Assembly (NCBI RefSeq): GCF_014396785.1
Contig: NZ_CP060718.1
Location: 1,632,501-1,696,500 of the forward strand
From: Sphingomonas lutea
Lineage (GTDB): Bacteria; Pseudomonadota; Alphaproteobacteria; Sphingomonadales; Sphingomonadaceae
DNA length: 64,000 bases
Direction of reading: 5' to 3'
The position numbers and the translations under genes were made by a program. Below the pieces are notes generated by a model that was given only the letters and a program-made list of their open reading frames with translations, did not search any database and had not been told where the DNA came from. Shown piece after piece: positions 40,021 to 51,042 of the stretch (positions are counted from its first letter, which is position 1; each line of letters opens with the position of its first letter).

Positions 40021-41385
40021 TCAGCGGGCGGCGATCTGCGGCGGCGCGGCCTCTTCCTCATCCTCCTCACGGAGTGAGAGTTCGTCATCGGCGTAGCGCG
40101 GCAAGGCCTCGACCGGGCTCAGCACATCGATGTCGCGCCGCCCAGGCTCGATATTCAGCTCCCGGAATTTACGGGCGGTGACCAGCGAGCGCGTCTCAAA
40201 GCTGGAGACGAAGCTGTTATAATTGTTGACCGCGCTGGCAAGGCCGCTGCCGACCTTGCGCAAATCGTCGGCGGCCTTGGCAAGGCGCTCGTACAGCTCC
40301 TTGCCCAGCTCGCCGATCTGGCGCGCTTCCTTGGCCAGCCGCTCCTGCCGCCAGACGGCGGCGACGGTGCGGGCGATGGCGATGAGGTTGGTCGGGGTCG
40401 CCAGCAGCACCTTCTTGTCGAAGGCATAATCCCACAGGTTCGCATCCTGCTCGAGCGCGGCGGTGAGGAAATGCTCGCCCGGGATGAACATCACGACATA
40501 GTCGGGCGCGTCTTCGAATTGCGACCAATAGGCCTTGGCGCCGAGCGTGTTGACATGGGCGCGGATCGACAGCGCATGGGCGGTGAGATGCGTGTCGCGC
40601 GCGGCTTCGTCGACCGAACCGAAGGCATCCTGATAGGCGTTGAGCGAAACCTTGGCGTCGATCACCAGGCTCTGTCCGCCGGGTACGCGGACCACGACAT
40701 CGGGGCGAAGCCGCCCGCCATCGCCGTCCGACACGCTGACTTCCGTCGCGAAGTCACAATGTTCCGACAGGCCGCAAGATTCGAGGACGTTGCGCAATTG
40801 CTGCTCGCCCCAGCGCCCGCGCGCCTTGGGGGCATTGCGCAGCGCATTGACCAGCTTGGCGGCTTCGGCCGAGACGCGCTCGGTGCCCGTGCGCATGGCG
40901 TCGATCTGCCCCGACAGCAGGCCGAAGGCATCGCGGCGCTCGGCCTCGACCTTCTGCACGGTCGTCTCGTACCGTTCGAGCCGGTCGTGGACCGGCTGGA
41001 GCAGCGCCTTGATGTTCTGGCCGGCATGTTCCTCGGACTGGCGGAAGCGCTGGTCGGCGCGCTTGAGAAACGTTTCCTGCGCCTCGGCGAGCAACTTGTT
41101 GCTGATTTCGGAGAATTGGGCGGAGAGTTGCTCCTTGGCCTCGACCAGTTCCTTGATGCGGGCTTCGAACCCGCGTTCACGCTCCATCTGCGCCGCTTCG
41201 AGCGCAGCGAGGCGCGTTGCGGCGTCGCGGTTGGAATCGCGTTCGCGGATGACTTCGTCGAGCTGAAGCCGAAGCGATTGCACGGTCTGCTTGCCCGCGG
41301 CGGCCTCGCGGCTGGCGACCAACCAGCCGATCAGCGCGCCCAGCGCCAACCCGATCACGCCAATGACGATGAAGGTCGCGTCCAC
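40021..41385 (-). CDS. rmuC: DNA recombination protein RmuC
   Basis: RmuC (454 residues) limits recombination at inverted repeats in E. coli, probably as a nuclease. It has an N-terminal membrane segment ('FIVIGVIGLALGALIGWLV'), a long coiled coil with 'ERDSNRDAATRLAALEAAQMERERG', and a C-terminal nuclease-like domain ('RWGEQQLRNVLE', 'RLRPDVVVRVPGGQSLVIDAKVSL'). The start is GTG 41385, preceded by a strong GGAGG; the in-frame extension upstream has no such site. It ends 219 bases from the META gene. Confidence 0.93.
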   Translation of the reverse strand: MDATFIVIGVIGLALGALIGWLVASREAAAGKQTVQSLRLQLDEVIRERDSNRDAATRLAALEAAQMERERGFEARIKELVEAKEQLSAQFSEISNKLLAEAQETFLKRADQRFRQSEEHAGQNIKALLQPVHDRLERYETTVQKVEAERRDAFGLLSGQIDAMRTGTERVSAEAAKLVNALRNAPKARGRWGEQQLRNVLESCGLSEHCDFATEVSVSDGDGGRLRPDVVVRVPGGQSLVIDAKVSLNAYQDAFGSVDEAARDTHLTAHALSIRAHVNTLGAKAYWSQFEDAPDYVVMFIPGEHFLTAALEQDANLWDYAFDKKVLLATPTNLIAIARTVAAVWRQERLAKEARQIGELGKELYERLAKAADDLRKVGSGLASAVNNYNSFVSSFETRSLVTARKFRELNIEPGRRDIDVLSPVEALPRYADDELSLREEDEEEAAPPQIAAR

Positions 41386-41489
41386 GCTTGCCTCCGAAGA
41401 ACAGAATGGGAACTTACCCTTCGGATTTGCCGACGACAAGCGCTGCGGACGCGTCTATCCACAACTTTGGCCGAACAAGGAGAGCGACA

Positions 41490-41882
41490 TTGTCCATTCG
41501 CAAGATGATTGCCCTGCATCCGGGGAGCAAAGCGCATAACAACCAGGCGCTGGGCGATGCCGTGCATCACCTCATGTACGCGTCAAAAATGTGCCTGAGC
41601 TGCGCCGACGCCTGCATGGCCGAGACGATGGACATGACGCAGTGCATTCGCCTGTGCCTCGACTGTTCGGACATTTGCGAGGCGACTGCACGGCTGGGGC
41701 TGCGGCGGACCGGGGACGACCAGCCGATCCTGCTCGAACTGCTCGAGCTGTGCGCGCGGATGTGCGAGCAATGCGCCGCCGAATGCGAGAGCCACGACCA
41801 CGAGCATTGCAAGCTGTGCGCGCAGATCTGCCGCGAATGCGCCGACGATTGCCGCAGGGCCGCGGCGAGCATCGCGGGGTGA
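41490..41882 (+). CDS. Four-helix-bundle copper-binding protein (DUF326/Csp-like)
   Basis: This 130-residue protein has 16 Cys spread over four helices in the patterns 'MCLSCADAC', 'CIRLCLDCSDIC', 'CARMCEQCAAEC' and 'CKLCAQICRECADDC'. This is the copper-storage (Csp) arrangement in which thiolates line the core of a four-helix bundle and hold many Cu(I) ions. No signal peptide is visible, so it would be a cytosolic store. The start is TTG 41490, with AAGGAG upstream. It is divergent from rmuC and is followed by a palindromic repeat. Confidence 0.88.
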   Translation: MSIRKMIALHPGSKAHNNQALGDAVHHLMYASKMCLSCADACMAETMDMTQCIRLCLDCSDICEATARLGLRRTGDDQPILLELLELCARMCEQCAAECESHDHEHCKLCAQICRECADDCRRAAASIAG

Positions 41883-41911
41883 TGTTGGGCTTGATCGCGG
41901 GTTGAGGGCTC

Positions 41912-41985
41912 GTTCGTCCTGAGCGAAGTCGAAGGGCGAAGCTCGGACGGTCGTGCCAGCGCCCTTCGACAAGCTCAGGACGAAC
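41912..41985. repeat. Palindromic repeat, first copy (between Csp gene and def)
   Basis: Two arms, 41912-41937 and 41961-41985, are near-perfect inverted copies. Both begin at the outside with GTTCGTCCTGAGC and reach the inner GTCGAAGGGC, with a small difference where the arms read GAA or TT. The loop is about 23 bases. Similar TTCGTCCTGAGC...GTCGAAGGG palindromes occur as dispersed repeats in sphingomonad genomes. It lies between two convergent stops, where it could act as a bidirectional transcription stop. A second copy is at 42601-42692. Confidence 0.85.
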
Positions 41986-42013
41986 GGGTCTTATCGACAG
42001 TGCGGCCGGTTGG

Positions 42014-42553
42014 CTACGCCGCCTTTTTCCCCAGCTCTTTCCGCATCTTGGCGATCTTCTTTAGGATCATTTCGCGCTTCAGGCGCGACAGATGGTCGAT
42101 GAACAGAACGCCGTTCAGATGGTCCATCTCATGCTGCAGGCAGGTCGCAAGCATGCCGGTAATTTCTTCGTCATGCGCGACCCCGTTCTCGTCCAGCCAG
42201 CGGGCGCGGATCCGGTCGGGGCGGTCGACCTCGGCATATTGGTCGGGGACCGAGAGGCAGCCTTCGACATAAGGCACGTCGGTGTCGCTATGCTCGACGA
42301 TTTCGGGATTGATGAATACGCGCGGGTCGCGGACCGGCTCGCCCTCTTCCTCCTCGGGCTCCTGCAGGTCGATGACCAGGATGCGCTGCGGGACGCCGAC
42401 CTGGATCGCGGCGAGGCCGATGCCGGGCGCGTCGTACATCGTTTCGAACATGTCGGCGATAAGCGCACGCACGCCATCGTCGACCGTTTCGACGGGCTTG
42501 GAAATCTCACGCAGGCGCGGATCGGGAACTTCGAGGATGGGACGAATGGCCAT
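42014..42553 (-). CDS. def: Peptide deformylase
   Basis: Def (179 residues) removes the formyl group from new proteins' first Met. The three family motifs are 'GIGLAAIQVG', 'EGCLSVP' (metal-binding Cys) and 'QHEMDHLNG' (two metal-binding His and the catalytic Glu). Length is normal. It is close to fmt, the gene making the formylated initiator tRNA, but separated from it by recR, and is flanked by repeat copies on both sides. Confidence 0.97.
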   Translation of the reverse strand: MAIRPILEVPDPRLREISKPVETVDDGVRALIADMFETMYDAPGIGLAAIQVGVPQRILVIDLQEPEEEEGEPVRDPRVFINPEIVEHSDTDVPYVEGCLSVPDQYAEVDRPDRIRARWLDENGVAHDEEITGMLATCLQHEMDHLNGVLFIDHLSRLKREMILKKIAKMRKELGKKAA

Positions 42554-42600
42554 GAGGGGGATTTAGTCTCTAGAGCCTCATCCTTCAACACACCCGCGTC

Positions 42601-42692
42601 CGTCCTGAGCGGAGCCGCCGAAGGGGGCGCAGTCGAAGGGCGTCCTGCACCGAGGCTGGCGAAGCGCCCTTCGACTTCGCTCAGGACGAACG
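42601..42692. repeat. Palindromic repeat, second copy (between def and recR)
   Basis: The same repeat family as at 41912-41985. The left arm (42601-42641) begins CGTCCTGAGCGG and ends GTCGAAGGGC but holds about 20 extra bases in the middle; the right arm (42664-42692) is the regular inverse. It lies between the def start and the recR stop, both genes on the minus strand, so def must be read from a promoter in or beyond it. Confidence 0.8.
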
Positions 42693-42707
42693 AGAGAGCG
42701 GCCGGCG

Positions 42708-43304
42708 CTAAGTGACCGGACGGCGCGCGCGCAGGGCCTGGGCAAGCGTACCCTCATCGAGATAGTCTAGTTCACCACCGACTGGAAGACCGTGCGCCAA
42801 CTGGCTGATCCGGATGGGGAAGTTTTCCAGTCGCTCGGCAAGATAATGGGCGGTGGTCTGGCCTTCGAGCGTGGCGTTCATCGCCAGCACGACCTCATCG
42901 ATTCCGCCGGCAGAGATGCGCCGGACGAGCTGGTCGATCGTCAGGTCCTCGGGCCGAACGCCATCGAGCGCCGACAGCCGGCCGCCGAGGACGTGATAGC
43001 GGCCCGGAAACAGGCGCGAGCGGTCGAGCGCCCAGAGGTCGGCGACCTCCTCGACCACGCACAGGCTCTTGTCGTCGCGCCGCGGATCGCGGCAGATGCT
43101 GCACGGGTCCGAAGTGTCGACATTGCCGCAGGTGGCGCAGGTCGACAGCTTCTCGGCGACCTGCTGCATCGCCGCCAGCAGGGGCACCAGCGTGGTTTCG
43201 CGGCGTTTCATCAGGTGCAGCACCGCACGCCGCGCCGAGCGGGGCCCAAGGCCGGGAAGGCGCGCGAGGGCCTGGCTTAGGGCTTCGATTTCGGGGGAGG
43301 CCAT
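42708..43304 (-). CDS. recR: Recombination protein RecR
   Basis: RecR (198 residues) works with RecF and RecO to load RecA on gapped DNA. It has an N-terminal helix-hairpin-helix ('[19 protein letters not shown]'), a Cys4 zinc finger ('[16 protein letters not shown]') and a Toprim domain with '[17 protein letters not shown]' and '[17 protein letters not shown]'. Length is normal. Its start is separated from the divergent fmt gene only by a palindromic repeat. Confidence 0.96.
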   Translation of the reverse strand: MASPEIEALSQALARLPGLGPRSARRAVLHLMKRRETTLVPLLAAMQQVAEKLSTCATCGNVDTSDPCSICRDPRRDDKSLCVVEEVADLWALDRSRLFPGRYHVLGGRLSALDGVRPEDLTIDQLVRRISAGGIDEVVLAMNATLEGQTTAHYLAERLENFPIRISQLAHGLPVGGELDYLDEGTLAQALRARRPVT

Positions 43305-43316
43305 GACGAACCTCTG

Positions 43317-43389
43317 TCATTGCGAGCAAAGCGAAGCAATCCATGCCCCCGAAACTGGATTGCTTCGCTGCTTCGCTGCTCGCAATGAC
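43317..43389. repeat. Inverted repeat filling the recR-fmt intergenic region
   Basis: Arm one (43317-43343) reads TCATTGCGAGC then AAAGCGAAGCAATCCA. Arm two (43356-43389) is its inverse complement with a duplicated TTCGCTGC. The loop is 12 bases. This is a different family from the two nearby palindromes. TCATTGCGAGC...GAAGCAATCC repeats are dispersed in many proteobacterial genomes. It occupies nearly all of the 90 bases between the recR and fmt starts, so any promoters must be within it or beyond. Confidence 0.85.
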
Positions 43390-43394
43390 GGGCG

Positions 43395-44294
43395 ATGCGG
43401 ATCGTGTTCATGGGATCGCCGGACTTCGCCGTGCCCAGCCTCGAGGCGCTGGTCGCGGCGGGACATGATGTCATGGCGGCATATGCCCAGCCGCCCCGCC
43501 CCGCCGGCCGGGGCAAGGCCGAGCGCAAGACCGCGGTGCACCAACGCGCCGAAGCACTGGGGATCGCGGTGCGCACCCCGCGCACGCTGCGCGATGCCGA
43601 GGAGCAAGCGCGGTTCCGGGCGCTTGATGCGAATCTCGCAGTGGTCGCGGCTTATGGGCTGATCCTGCCCAAGGCGATCCTCGACGCGCCGCGAAAAGGC
43701 TGCGTGAACGTCCACGCCTCCCTGCTGCCGCGCTGGCGGGGGGCGGCGCCGATCCAGCGCGCGATCCTCGCCGGGGACGCGATCACGGGGGTGACGATCA
43801 TGCGCATGGACGAAGGGCTCGATACCGGGCCCATGCTGCTCAAGCGCGAGCTTGCGATCGATGGCAAGACTGCAGGCCAAGTCACGGAGGAACTGGCGAA
43901 ATTGGGCGCGAAAGCATTGGTCGACTGGCTCGCCAGCCCGTCCGCCCCGGTGCCCCAGCCGGAGGACGGCGTGACCTATGCGTCGAAGATCGACAAGGCC
44001 GAGGCACGGATCGACTGGAGCCGCACCGCCGAGGAGATTGAGCGGCAGGTGCGTGCGTTTGCGCCCACGCCGGGGGCGTGGTTCGAGGCGAACGGCGAAC
44101 GCATCAAGCTACTCGACGCCGAATGCGTCGACGGCGTTGGCACGCCGGGCGAGGTTGTCGGCGATCCGCTGGTCATCGCCTGCGGCGAGGATGCGATCCA
44201 CTGCCGCCTGGTCCAGCGCGCGGGCAAGGGCGCGATGGCCGTCAAGGACATGCTGCGCGGCTTTGCGATTGCGCAGGGTACGATCCTGCCGTGA
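43395..44294 (+). CDS. fmt: Methionyl-tRNA formyltransferase
   Basis: Fmt (299 residues) formylates Met on initiator tRNA using 10-formyltetrahydrofolate. The catalytic domain has '[17 protein letters not shown]', '[22 protein letters not shown]' (catalytic Asn and His) and '[10 protein letters not shown]'; the C-terminal OB domain binds tRNA. No good ribosome site precedes ATG 43395, since the upstream sequence is the repeat at 43317-43389. truA starts with GTG overlapping the fmt stop (GTGA). Confidence 0.95.
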   Translation: MRIVFMGSPDFAVPSLEALVAAGHDVMAAYAQPPRPAGRGKAERKTAVHQRAEALGIAVRTPRTLRDAEEQARFRALDANLAVVAAYGLILPKAILDAPRKGCVNVHASLLPRWRGAAPIQRAILAGDAITGVTIMRMDEGLDTGPMLLKRELAIDGKTAGQVTEELAKLGAKALVDWLASPSAPVPQPEDGVTYASKIDKAEARIDWSRTAEEIERQVRAFAPTPGAWFEANGERIKLLDAECVDGVGTPGEVVGDPLVIACGEDAIHCRLVQRAGKGAMAVKDMLRGFAIAQGTILP

Positions 44295-45037
44295 CTCGCT
44301 GGCGGTTGACGGTCGAATATGACGGCGGGCCGTTCATGGGCTGGCAGCGACAGGACCATGGCCCGTCGGTGCAGCAGGCGATCGAGGATGCGCTGGCGCG
44401 GATGACCGGCGAGCAGGCGGTCGTGCACGCGGCGGGGCGGACCGACGCGGGCGTGCACGCGCTGGCGATGAGCGCGCATGTCGATATCGTCAAGGCGCTG
44501 ACGCCGCATCGCCTGCGCGAGGGGTCGAACGCGCTGGTGCGGCCGCTGCCGGTGTCGGTGCTTGAGGTGGCGGAGGTCGCGGACGATTGGCACGCGCGCT
44601 TCAGCTGCACCGGACGGCGGTACCTCTATCGCATCCGCAATCGCCGCGCGCCGCCGGCGCTCGATGCGGGCAAGGTGTGGCATATTGCCGTGCCGCTCGA
44701 CGTCGCGGCGATGCAGGCGGGGGCGGCGCTGCTCGTCGGTCGGCACGATTTCACCACCTTCCGGTCGGCGCATTGCCAGTCGGAGAGCCCGGTCAAGACG
44801 CTCGACCGGCTGGAGGTGGCGCGCGTCGGCGACGAGATCCACGTTCATGCCGCGGCCCGCAGCTTCCTGCATCACCAGGTTCGGTCGATGGTCGGCTGCC
44901 TGGCGATGGTTGGGCGCGGGCAGTGGCGCGCGGAGGATATGGCGCGGGCGCTGGAGGCGAAAGATCGCGCGGCGCTGGGGCTCAATGCGCCGCCGCAGGG
45001 GCTGTATTTCGTTGAAGCGATTTATCCGGAAAGCTGA
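44291..45037 (+). CDS. truA: tRNA pseudouridine(38-40) synthase TruA
   Basis: TruA (248 residues) makes pseudouridine at positions 38-40 of tRNA anticodon arms. Conserved parts are '[14 protein letters not shown]', the catalytic Asp in '[13 protein letters not shown]', 'FHHLPV'-like region '[19 protein letters not shown]' and '[12 protein letters not shown]'. It starts with GTG overlapping the fmt stop. Its stop is directly next to the stop of the convergent trxB gene, with no bases between. Confidence 0.95.
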   Translation: MTRWRLTVEYDGGPFMGWQRQDHGPSVQQAIEDALARMTGEQAVVHAAGRTDAGVHALAMSAHVDIVKALTPHRLREGSNALVRPLPVSVLEVAEVADDWHARFSCTGRRYLYRIRNRRAPPALDAGKVWHIAVPLDVAAMQAGAALLVGRHDFTTFRSAHCQSESPVKTLDRLEVARVGDEIHVHAAARSFLHHQVRSMVGCLAMVGRGQWRAEDMARALEAKDRAALGLNAPPQGLYFVEAIYPES

Positions 45038-46012
<975 letters not shown>

Positions 46013-46029
46013 TTAATGCGCGAGAAAAA

Positions 46030-47676
<1,647 letters not shown>

Positions 47677-47734
47677 TTAGAGAGAGTAACCGCCCCGGCG
47701 CAAGCGGGGACGTGAAAAAACTGTGGGCTCTTGC

Positions 47735-48097
47735 TTATTGCGCCAGCGGGACGGCGGGCGCCGCCTCATTTTGCTGCGGCTGCGCGCCGGGCTGCGGAAT
47801 GGCCTGCGCGGGCCGCTCTTGCTGCACGGGGGCGACGCTGTTGGCGAGCGACGTGTCGACCTCGACCGGTCCGCCAGTGGCCCCGGCGATTGCCGCCATG
47901 ATGATCGACAGGATGATGAACGCGCCCCCGAGGATCGCCGTCGAGCGCGTCAGAAAGTCCGCCGCGCCGCGTGCGGTCATGAAGCCCGACGAGCTGCCGC
48001 CGACCCCAAGACCGCCGCCTTCGGAACGCTGCATCAGGATGACGCCCACCAGCGAGGCGGCGATAATCGTCTGAACAATCAGCAGGAAGGCGAACAT
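47735..48097 (-). CDS. secG: Protein translocase subunit SecG
   Basis: SecG (120 residues) is the small non-essential partner of SecYE in protein export. Two membrane helices ('FLLIVQTIIAASLVGVIL' and 'STAILGGAFIILSIIMAAI') flank the conserved 'MQRSEGGGLGVGGSSSGFMT' loop. The C-terminal tail is low-complexity (Pro, Gln and Ala), which is usual in sphingomonads. It sits between tpiA and pyrG on the same strand, an order found in most alphaproteobacteria. Confidence 0.95.
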   Translation of the reverse strand: MFAFLLIVQTIIAASLVGVILMQRSEGGGLGVGGSSSGFMTARGAADFLTRSTAILGGAFIILSIIMAAIAGATGGPVEVDTSLANSVAPVQQERPAQAIPQPGAQPQQNEAAPAVPLAQ

Positions 48098-48166
48098 GGC
48101 GGGCTTTCTAATGCGGGGATTGCAGCGATCTAGGCGATGCAGCGCGCGCCTTCAACCGCACGACGA

Positions 48167-48910
48167 TCAATCGACGGCGGCGGCGGCAACGATGGGCAGG
48201 AAGTCGGCGGCCTTGAGACTGGCGCCGCCGACGAGCGCGCCGTCGACATCGGGAACGGCGAAGATTTCGGCGGCGTTCGATGCCTTGACCGACCCGCCGT
48301 AAAGGATGCGAACCCCCCGTCCCGCTTCGCCATAGGCGGCGACGAGCCGCTCACGAAGCGCCGCGTGCATTTCGCCGATGTCCCCGACCGACGGCACCTT
48401 GCCGGTGCCGATCGCCCAGATCGGTTCGTAGGCGACCGCCAGATTGTCGCGCGTTTCCGCGGGGAGCGACGCGGCGAGCTGGGCATCGACGACTTCGACC
48501 GCGCGGCCGGATTCGCGCACGTCGAGGCTTTCGCCGATGCACAGGATTACGCCGAGGCCAGCGGCCAGGCCGGCTTCGGCCTTGGCCTTCACCTCAGCAT
48601 CGCTTTCATGCTGCGCTTCGCGGCGTTCGGAATGGCCGACGATGGTGAGTGCAGCGCCGGCATCGCGCAGCATCTGCGCCGAGGTGCAGCCGGTGTGCGC
48701 GCCCTTTTCGGCCGAATGCACGTCCTGCCCGCCGATCGCGAAGCCCGGGACCGCGCGGACCGCACGTTCGATAAGGGTTGCGGGCAGGCATAGCGCCACA
48801 TCCACATTGCCGTAGGAAGAGGCAGCGGCGGCGATGGCCGCAATTTCCGGCAGGTCGGCGGAGAGGCCGTGCATCTTCCAATTGCCGGCGACCAGTTTCT
48901 TATTTGCCAT
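48167..48910 (-). CDS. tpiA: Triose-phosphate isomerase
   Basis: TpiA (247 residues) interconverts dihydroxyacetone phosphate and glyceraldehyde 3-phosphate in glycolysis and gluconeogenesis. It has the catalytic Lys in 'VAGNWKMHG', the His in 'TIVGHSERR', and the catalytic Glu in 'YEPIWAIGTGK', plus the phosphate-binding 'ILYGGSVKASNA'. Length is normal. It is divergent from ppiD, with 124 bases between starts, and upstream of secG. Confidence 0.97.
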   Translation of the reverse strand: MANKKLVAGNWKMHGLSADLPEIAAIAAAASSYGNVDVALCLPATLIERAVRAVPGFAIGGQDVHSAEKGAHTGCTSAQMLRDAGAALTIVGHSERREAQHESDAEVKAKAEAGLAAGLGVILCIGESLDVRESGRAVEVVDAQLAASLPAETRDNLAVAYEPIWAIGTGKVPSVGDIGEMHAALRERLVAAYGEAGRGVRILYGGSVKASNAAEIFAVPDVDGALVGGASLKAADFLPIVAAAAVD

Positions 48911-49034
48911 GCAAATCCCCTGTTTGCGCCGCCCCTAGCGGGGCTTGATGGAGATCGGAAGCCGCGCGCCTTGATGCGGTCGTGCCGCGTCCCTAAACAG
49001 CCCCTTCCCGCCCCGACAACATCCCCGGACACCG

Positions 49035-50978
49035 ATGCTTTCTTTTTTCCGCCGCTCTTCCAAATCCAAGGTCGGCACCATCGTCATGGCCCTGGTCCTG
49101 CTGGCCATCATCATCGGCTTTGCCATCGCCGACGCGCAGAATTTCGGCAGCGGCACGCTCAGCTTCGGCGGGAACGGCTCGGCCCTGGCCACGGTGGGGG
49201 ACGAGCGAGTCACCGATGCCGACATGTCCGACGCGATGCAGCGCCGCCTGGCGCAGGTGCGCGAGCAGAATCCGGGCGCGGACTACGGGACGATCGCCAA
49301 CGAATTCGATCCCATCCTGTCCGCGCTGATCGACGAACGCGCACTGGTTGCCTTCGCCAATGCCAACGGCTTTCGCTTGTCGAAGCGGCTGATCGATGCC
49401 GAAATCGCGCAGCTGCCGGGGACGCGCGGGCTCAACGGCCAGTTCAGCGACCAGGCGTACCAGGCCTTCTTGCAACAGCAGCGCATGACCGACGCCCAGC
49501 TTCGGCGCCTGCTTGCCAGCAGCCTGTTGCAGCGGCTGGTGCTGGCGCCCGTCGTCGCCAACCCGCGCGTGCCCGTGGGGCTGGCGACGCCTTATGCGAA
49601 CATGATGCTGGAGGCGCGCGAAGGCGAGGCGGCAAGCATTCCGATCGAACTGTTCAGGAGCGGCCTGAACCCGAGCGACGCCGACCTGCAGCGATATTAT
49701 GCCAGCAACCGCGGTCGCTACACGGTGCCCGAACAGCGGGTCATCCGAATCGCGCGGATCGGCGCCGAGCAGGTCGCCAATGTCCAGCCAAGCGATCAGG
49801 AGATTGCGGCTTTCTATAACGCCAATCAGGCGATCTATGGAGCGAAGGACACGCGCTCCTTGAGCCAGGTGGTCGTTCCCGACCAGCAGACCGCCGCAGC
49901 GATTGCCGCCCGCGCGCGCCAGGGCGGCACGCTGGCGGCAGCGGCCGCGCCGGCCGGCAGCAACGCCGCCGTCACCAGACTGCCCGACCAGACACGCGAA
50001 GCCTATTCGTCCGTCGCCGGAGCACGGGCTGCGCAGGCGGTGTTTTCAGCGGCGCAAGGGGCCGTGGTCGGCCCGACCCGGTCCGATTTTGGTTGGGTCG
50101 TGGTGAAGGTCGAATCGATCAAGCGCGAAGGCGGGCGGTCCCTCGCTCAGGCGCGTGGTGAGATTGCCGAACGGCTGGCCCGCGAAAAGCGGGGCACGGC
50201 GCTCGAAGAGATGGTCGACAAGGTGCAGACGGCAATCGATGACGGCGCCAATTTCGCCGAAGCCGCCGCGGCGGCGCGGCTGGAGACGACGACGACGCCG
50301 CTGATCATGCCCAACGGCCGTTCGCGCGTGGACCCCGCCTATCGCGCCCCCGCCGACCTTGCCAAGGCGATCACGGAAGCCTTCAAGATCGCGCCCAACG
50401 ACCCGCCCGAAATCATCCCGCTCGGCGAGAACCAGGGCTATGCGCTGATGTCCCCGGCGCAGGTCGTGCCCGCCGCCCCGGCGCCGCTGGCCAGCATCCG
50501 TGACCAGGTCCGCAACGACTGGATCGAGAGCCAGGCGCTGATCCGCGCCCGCGCCGCCGCATCGGCGATCGCGGCCAAGGCAGCGCGCGGCATGCCGCTC
50601 GCCCGGGCGGTGCGCGAAGCAGGCGTCGCGCTTCCGGCGGTTCGGCCGATGGCTGCGCGGCGGATCGAGATCGCCAATGCCAATGCCGTGATCCCGCCCG
50701 CGATGCGGATGCTGTTCACGCTGCCGCAGGGCAAGAGCCGGATGGTCGCAGACCCGCGGAACGGCGGCTTCTTCGTGGTCAAGGTCAACAAGATCGTGCC
50801 GGGCAATGCCCTCCTGCAACCGGCGCTGATCGCCCGGATGCAGACCGAGCTGCAGCAGGCGATCGGCGAGGATTATGCGGCGCAGCTGATCAACGCCATT
50901 CGCGCCGACGTGAAGATCAAGCGCAACGAATCGGCGATCGCCGCGGCCAAGCAAAGGATGACGGCCAGCGGCTTCTGA
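49035..50978 (+). CDS. ppiD: PpiD-like membrane-anchored peptidyl-prolyl isomerase/chaperone
   Basis: The 647-residue protein has a short cytoplasmic N-terminus, one membrane anchor ('GTIVMALVLLAIIIGFAIA'), a SurA-N-like chaperone region ('VTDADMSDAMQRRLAQVREQ', 'ALIDERALVAFANANGFRLS') and parvulin-like domains ('RSLSQVVVPDQQTAAAIAARARQG', 'GPTRSDFGWVVVKVESI'). PpiD works at the periplasmic exit of the Sec channel. In sphingomonads I recall a trp cluster after this gene; here lexA follows after 64 bases. Confidence 0.9.
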   Translation: MLSFFRRSSKSKVGTIVMALVLLAIIIGFAIADAQNFGSGTLSFGGNGSALATVGDERVTDADMSDAMQRRLAQVREQNPGADYGTIANEFDPILSALIDERALVAFANANGFRLSKRLIDAEIAQLPGTRGLNGQFSDQAYQAFLQQQRMTDAQLRRLLASSLLQRLVLAPVVANPRVPVGLATPYANMMLEAREGEAASIPIELFRSGLNPSDADLQRYYASNRGRYTVPEQRVIRIARIGAEQVANVQPSDQEIAAFYNANQAIYGAKDTRSLSQVVVPDQQTAAAIAARARQGGTLAAAAAPAGSNAAVTRLPDQTREAYSSVAGARAAQAVFSAAQGAVVGPTRSDFGWVVVKVESIKREGGRSLAQARGEIAERLAREKRGTALEEMVDKVQTAIDDGANFAEAAAAARLETTTTPLIMPNGRSRVDPAYRAPADLAKAITEAFKIAPNDPPEIIPLGENQGYALMSPAQVVPAAPAPLASIRDQVRNDWIESQALIRARAAASAIAAKAARGMPLARAVREAGVALPAVRPMAARRIEIANANAVIPPAMRMLFTLPQGKSRMVADPRNGGFFVVKVNKIVPGNALLQPALIARMQTELQQAIGEDYAAQLINAIRADVKIKRNESAIAAAKQRMTASGF

Positions 50979-51014
50979 CGCTCGGCTTGACGCGAACCTT
51001 TTCGTTGCCTACAC

Positions 51015-51029
51015 GTTCCCCGTCTGTTC
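51015..51029 (+). promoter_or_regulatory. LexA operator (SOS box) upstream of lexA
   Basis: GTTC at 51015-51018, seven bases, then GTTC at 51026-51029, which is exactly the direct-repeat LexA box (GTTC-N7-GTTC) of alphaproteobacteria. It lies 14 bases before the lexA ATG (51043), so LexA should repress its own gene. The position in the short ppiD-lexA gap fits an operator overlapping the promoter. Confidence 0.85.
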
Positions 51030-51042
51030 TTGACAGGGGTCG

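Noticed and set aside
39831..40088. An 85-codon minus-strand frame in the META-rmuC gap
   Set aside because: It overlaps the rmuC end, has Arg-rich low-information sequence and no ribosome site.
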